Origin: Chrysoperla carnea
Lineage: Eukaryota > Arthropoda > Insecta > Neuroptera > Chrysopidae
NCBI RefSeq assembly: GCF_905475395.1
Contig: NC_058338.1
Location: forward strand, 71,187,435-71,251,434
Reading direction: 5' to 3'
Length of the DNA stretch: 64,000 bases
Shown here: piece by piece, positions 61,002-64,000 of the stretch
Layout: every line of letters begins with the position of its first letter
Position numbering within the stretch: position 1 is the stretch's first letter
Notes under the pieces: model-generated
Database searches by the model: none
Told to the model about the DNA's origin: nothing
What the model saw: only the letters and a program-made list of their open reading frames with translations
Made by a program: the position numbers and the translations under genes

Positions 61002-64000
61002 ATGAATAAAACATTTCTCGTAAGAAAACTATACATATTTCTCTAAATTAAATTTTATTAATTTAAATTTTCATATTTTATTTAGAAATCACCACCACCT
61101 GCAAATCAAAAGAAAATTTTTGAATTTTTTAAAACTAAACCAACAATACCATCTCAATCACCTGCTAAACAATTAAGACTTACCAAATCACCTGCAAAAC
61201 AAAATGATGAAGTACTTGGTAACTAAATCCTCATCCAATTTTTATTCACTTAAAAGAAATATATAAAGGTTCAGAAAAATTACGTCAAATTTTATTTTTG
61301 TCTTAAATTTTCTTTGAATCAATAATTTTTCACGAGCCGCGTTTTTCAGCAATCTAAGTATCCAAATTTTTGGAAGCCTATTGGTTTTTCAAAGGCATTT
61401 CGGAAAAATCGAAAGAAAAAAAACACTATTTTCTGTGTAAAGATTCTCTGAAGGTCTTTTTTTTTCAGATAGTAGTATTATAAATGTAAGTAGTGATGAT
61501 GATTTTCAACCAAAATGTATGATCGGTAAAAAAACAATTTTCAAAAGCAAGAAATTAACTAAGACACGTCAACATACTACATCTTCAGAAAATGCGAAAA
61601 AGAGAAAGCGTAATACATCCGAGGACGATGCTAAGAAATTCTTGGGAACAAATCCAAAAATAATTGTTCGGCCCGGTAAATGTAAGGTGCAATCAAGTCC
61701 TATTAAATCAAATTCAAATGATAACATAAAAATTTTTACAAGTACACAAAAAGAAGTTTCCCAAATTGAAAATCCTAAAAGTAAAGAAAATTGTGATATT
61801 CTGAAATCGATAGAAAATACAGATATGAAATTTCTAGATGATAGTGATTTTATGGCAGAAGAATTGAATGAAATCGAAAAAAATTGTGCAACTTCAAAGT
61901 GTAATGCGAATACAGATAACCTAATAACGGTCGCAAAAGAAATTTCTGATGAATTATTAAATGTTAGTCTTAACGATAGTATGAATAAATATTTTGAGGA
62001 AGAAATGCAGCTAAATGATGAGCTACCCGTCGTACATGAGGTAAATATATTACAAATTATACAGGGTTAGTCATCTTTTATGCCGGTTTGCAAACATTGA
62101 ATAACTTTGGCATTTATCAACCGATTTAGTTGATTAAACATGTTTTTGGAAAGTCATTTCAGTAAAATTATCTCGCTTCAAACCAAAAGAATGTGGCGAA
62201 ATAGTGACACTGTAACATCGAAAATTTCCTGGCCAACAGGCACCGCCTGATAACACTGTTCGTCGTTTGGTGTCAAATTTTTTTCTAAGCACAAGACAGG
62301 CAGAGATCGTCAATATGCCGTTCATCAACGAACAAGGCGTTCCGGTGAACTAATTGAAGCGGTCAAATCCTGATGATGACGAGGATCATTTTACAAAATT
62401 ACCGCATTTGGGGAACGGTGAATTCACACGAGATCCATGAACACGCAGTTCCATGCCTAAAGAGTGACTATTTGGACCAAAACGCAGCAAAAAGGGCACA
62501 TTTTGTTTTGGGTAATAGAGGCGGCCACTTGATTGTATGTTATATTCAAAAACTAGTCCAAATAAAATTCAAACAACCAAATTGAATAAAAATACCTCAT
62601 ATACAGAAATCGGCAATTGTCTTTCAAAATTAATCAATGTTTATATTCCGACATAAAATTTAATTTAAATATCACCTCCATTAGGAAAGGTACAACCTTA
62701 CAAGAACCATTTACTAATAATAGATTGATATATTGTAATTTTTGAATTAATTGTACCCAGCTATCGTATAATTCGATAGCTCAGATGGAAGAGATTGATT
62801 CGGAAAACCAGAATATTCGATCCCTGTTTGAGAATACTTTTATTCATATCTAGCATTGATTGACTCAATTTAAAAGGGTATTAGAAGTTTTTCTTTATCT
62901 AAAACAAATAAATAAATTTACAGGAAGAATCATTAAACTTGGATAATTGGCAAAAATGTACAATTTTGAGTGTAGAAGTTATTAATTATAGTATATCCAT
63001 AAAAGTAAAGTCGGTGTTATCAAATGCTGAAAATTCGTGTCTTCTGAAGCAAACATGGTACATATATTTTAATTTTAAATAAAAAATGTTTCCCAATTCA
63101 GTTGAGCAGGCATTATTTCTATATTTTATACAAAATTTAATAACACTATTTTACATGGTTTTTGTTCTTTAAAGAAAAGTGTTTTTTCTGAACAATTGAG
63201 GTGAAGAATTATCAACAGAAATCTTGGAAACAAGTTGGAAACTACTGTACAATCAAATGAATTTTTATTTTTATTTTTTTTAATTACCTGAGTAATGATT
63301 TTTATCCAAATCGCATTAATTATATTATTTTTTTAAATTATAAAACAACTTTTTACAATTTTTCGATTTTATCGTTATTTGATTTTTAGGATTGTATTGA
63401 TCCACTTAGAAAAATATCAACAAATTAAAAATTTTTATTGTTTGTGGAATACATCCGGTAACAAAAACTTAAGAAGCACAAAAATCCCGTTCATTTGACT
63501 ACTAGATAAATATGTTCTAAGAAATTCTCTGATATAGATCTGAAAAAGAAGCCCTTAGAATAGGATTCTGAGCGATATCACCGAAACCATGCATTCAATC
63601 ATCAAATAAATCTTGTAATTTTTTTTAAATTACTCTATGGAGTTTTATCAAATTCTGAAGCAGAAGCTTGGTTGTGATTTTTTCGATTTTTCCAATAGGG
63701 GTAAAAGAGTTACAAGAATCGAGAAAATTGAACCAAAAACAAATAAAAATAAAAAATCGGGTTCATTTGATGATTTGATGCATAGTTTCTAAGATATTAA
63801 TCAAAACCTCATAGGAAGAGTAATTTCTCAGATGTATTTCAGGCAAATTTTTGGGTCTCAATTAATATAAAATATTCAAAAATTCAGACAAATTTTTTTT
63901 TGTTATCTTACAATTTTTTAAGTTTACAATTAAATCACAAAAGGTCGGGGGTAAAATTGCAAAAAGTATTTTGTTTCCGATTTGGATAAAAAACAATATT
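61002..64000 (+). CDS. Probable DNA2 nuclease-helicase, 5' part (continues past the window)
   Basis: Exons 61002-61019, 61086-61218, 61469-62040 and 62924-63057 are in phase, with consensus donors at the first two. The protein starts MNKTFLKSPPPANQ and carries a canonical PCNA-interacting box, QKKIFEFF, at residues 14-21. SPAK repeats follow, then SSIINVSSDDDF, which fits a SUMO-interaction motif. A long Lys/Ser-rich disordered stretch ends the N-terminal region. The last visible exon (NLDNWQKCTILSVEVIN, CLLKQTW) resembles the start of the DNA2 OB/nuclease region, where Cys-Leu and a Trp are conserved. DNA2 trims Okazaki flaps and resected ends. The nuclease and helicase domains lie outside the window, so the identity rests on weak similarity plus the PIP box. 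A further exon may begin at 63390 after TTTTTAG, but its translation does not clearly fit. Confidence 0.55.
62055..62610 (+). mobile_element. Mariner-type relic in the DNA2-like intron
   Basis: Fragments in several frames resemble Tc1/mariner transposase: PDNTVRRLVSNF (helix-turn-helix part) and YRIWGTVNSHEIHEHAVP (catalytic region), with a terminal GGHLIVCYIQ. Stops, frame changes and an internal loss separate them. It lies in the intron 62041-62923. It is unrelated in sequence to the copy at 32518. Confidence 0.6.
62770..62838 (+). repeat. tRNA-like segment in the DNA2-like intron
   Basis: GATAGCTCAGATGGAAGAG matches a tRNA A-box region and ATATTCGATCCCTG a B box. The acceptor arms do not pair, so it is a SINE head or tRNA relic. 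Confidence 0.45.
63058..64000. other. AT-rich right edge, probably intron
   Basis: It probably belongs to an intron of the DNA2-like gene. Related AT-rich segments around TTCATTTGA are seen at 63481 and 63766, suggesting a degraded repeat. No confident exon; 63390-63462 is an open segment after an acceptor-like TTTTTAG. Confidence 0.4.

Noticed and set aside
63390-63462. Next exon of the DNA2-like gene
   Set aside because: An acceptor-like TTTTTAG and open frame exist in the right phase, but the translation does not resemble the expected DNA2 continuation, so I did not include it.
1-64000. CRISPR array, operon structure or integrated bacterial DNA
   Set aside because: The window has spliced eukaryotic genes throughout; no regular spacer array, ribosome binding sites or GC-rich foreign block was seen.

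Overview
This window looks like AT-rich insect nuclear DNA. It has intron-rich genes with GT-AG splice sites and very dense non-autonomous transposons. Five host genes read clearly enough to build exon by exon, and a sixth enters at the right edge. I cannot name the species.

Layout, left to right: (1) an asense-type achaete-scute bHLH gene on + (1958-4911), with one intron that holds a Helitron; (2) the NF-kappaB gene Relish on - (9891-23920), in 15 exons: Rel homology domain, six ankyrin repeats and a C-terminal death domain; (3) a 7.5 kb transposon-rich spacer (23921-31405); (4) the ESCRT adaptor ALiX/PDCD6IP on + (31406-39090), 17 exons; (5) a small unrecognised coiled-coil protein on + (41018-42866); (6) the activin/BMP type II receptor punt on - (48594-56593), 8 exons; (7) the 5' part of a gene with an N-terminal PCNA-binding box, probably the DNA2 nuclease-helicase, on + (61002 to beyond the window). 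asense and Relish are tail to tail, as are the coiled-coil gene and punt. Relish/ALiX and punt/DNA2-like are head to head. The genes do not form one pathway. They cover neural precursor fate (asense), innate immunity (Relish), membrane remodelling (ALiX), TGF-beta signalling (punt) and DNA replication/repair (DNA2-like).

The spacers and introns hold a varied set of small elements: a Helitron with complete ends, hAT-type elements (two with perfect 8-bp target duplications), two TTAA-flanked MITE families, Tc1/mariner and pogo-type relics, several foldback palindromes, tRNA-derived SINEs, LINE tails, and one very young LTR-type element without coding capacity.

The most unusual features are: the LTR-type element at 26469-27773, which contains a third, inverted LTR copy joined to its tRNA-primer site through five shared bases; a duplicated, frame-preserving cassette exon in Relish beside a 1.1 kb palindrome; a candidate caspase site in the Relish linker; a PIP box followed by a SUMO-interaction-like motif in the DNA2-like N-terminus; and a 2.8 kb hAT-bordered block containing alternating hairpin units. 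All exon boundaries, alignments and repeat comparisons were read by eye.
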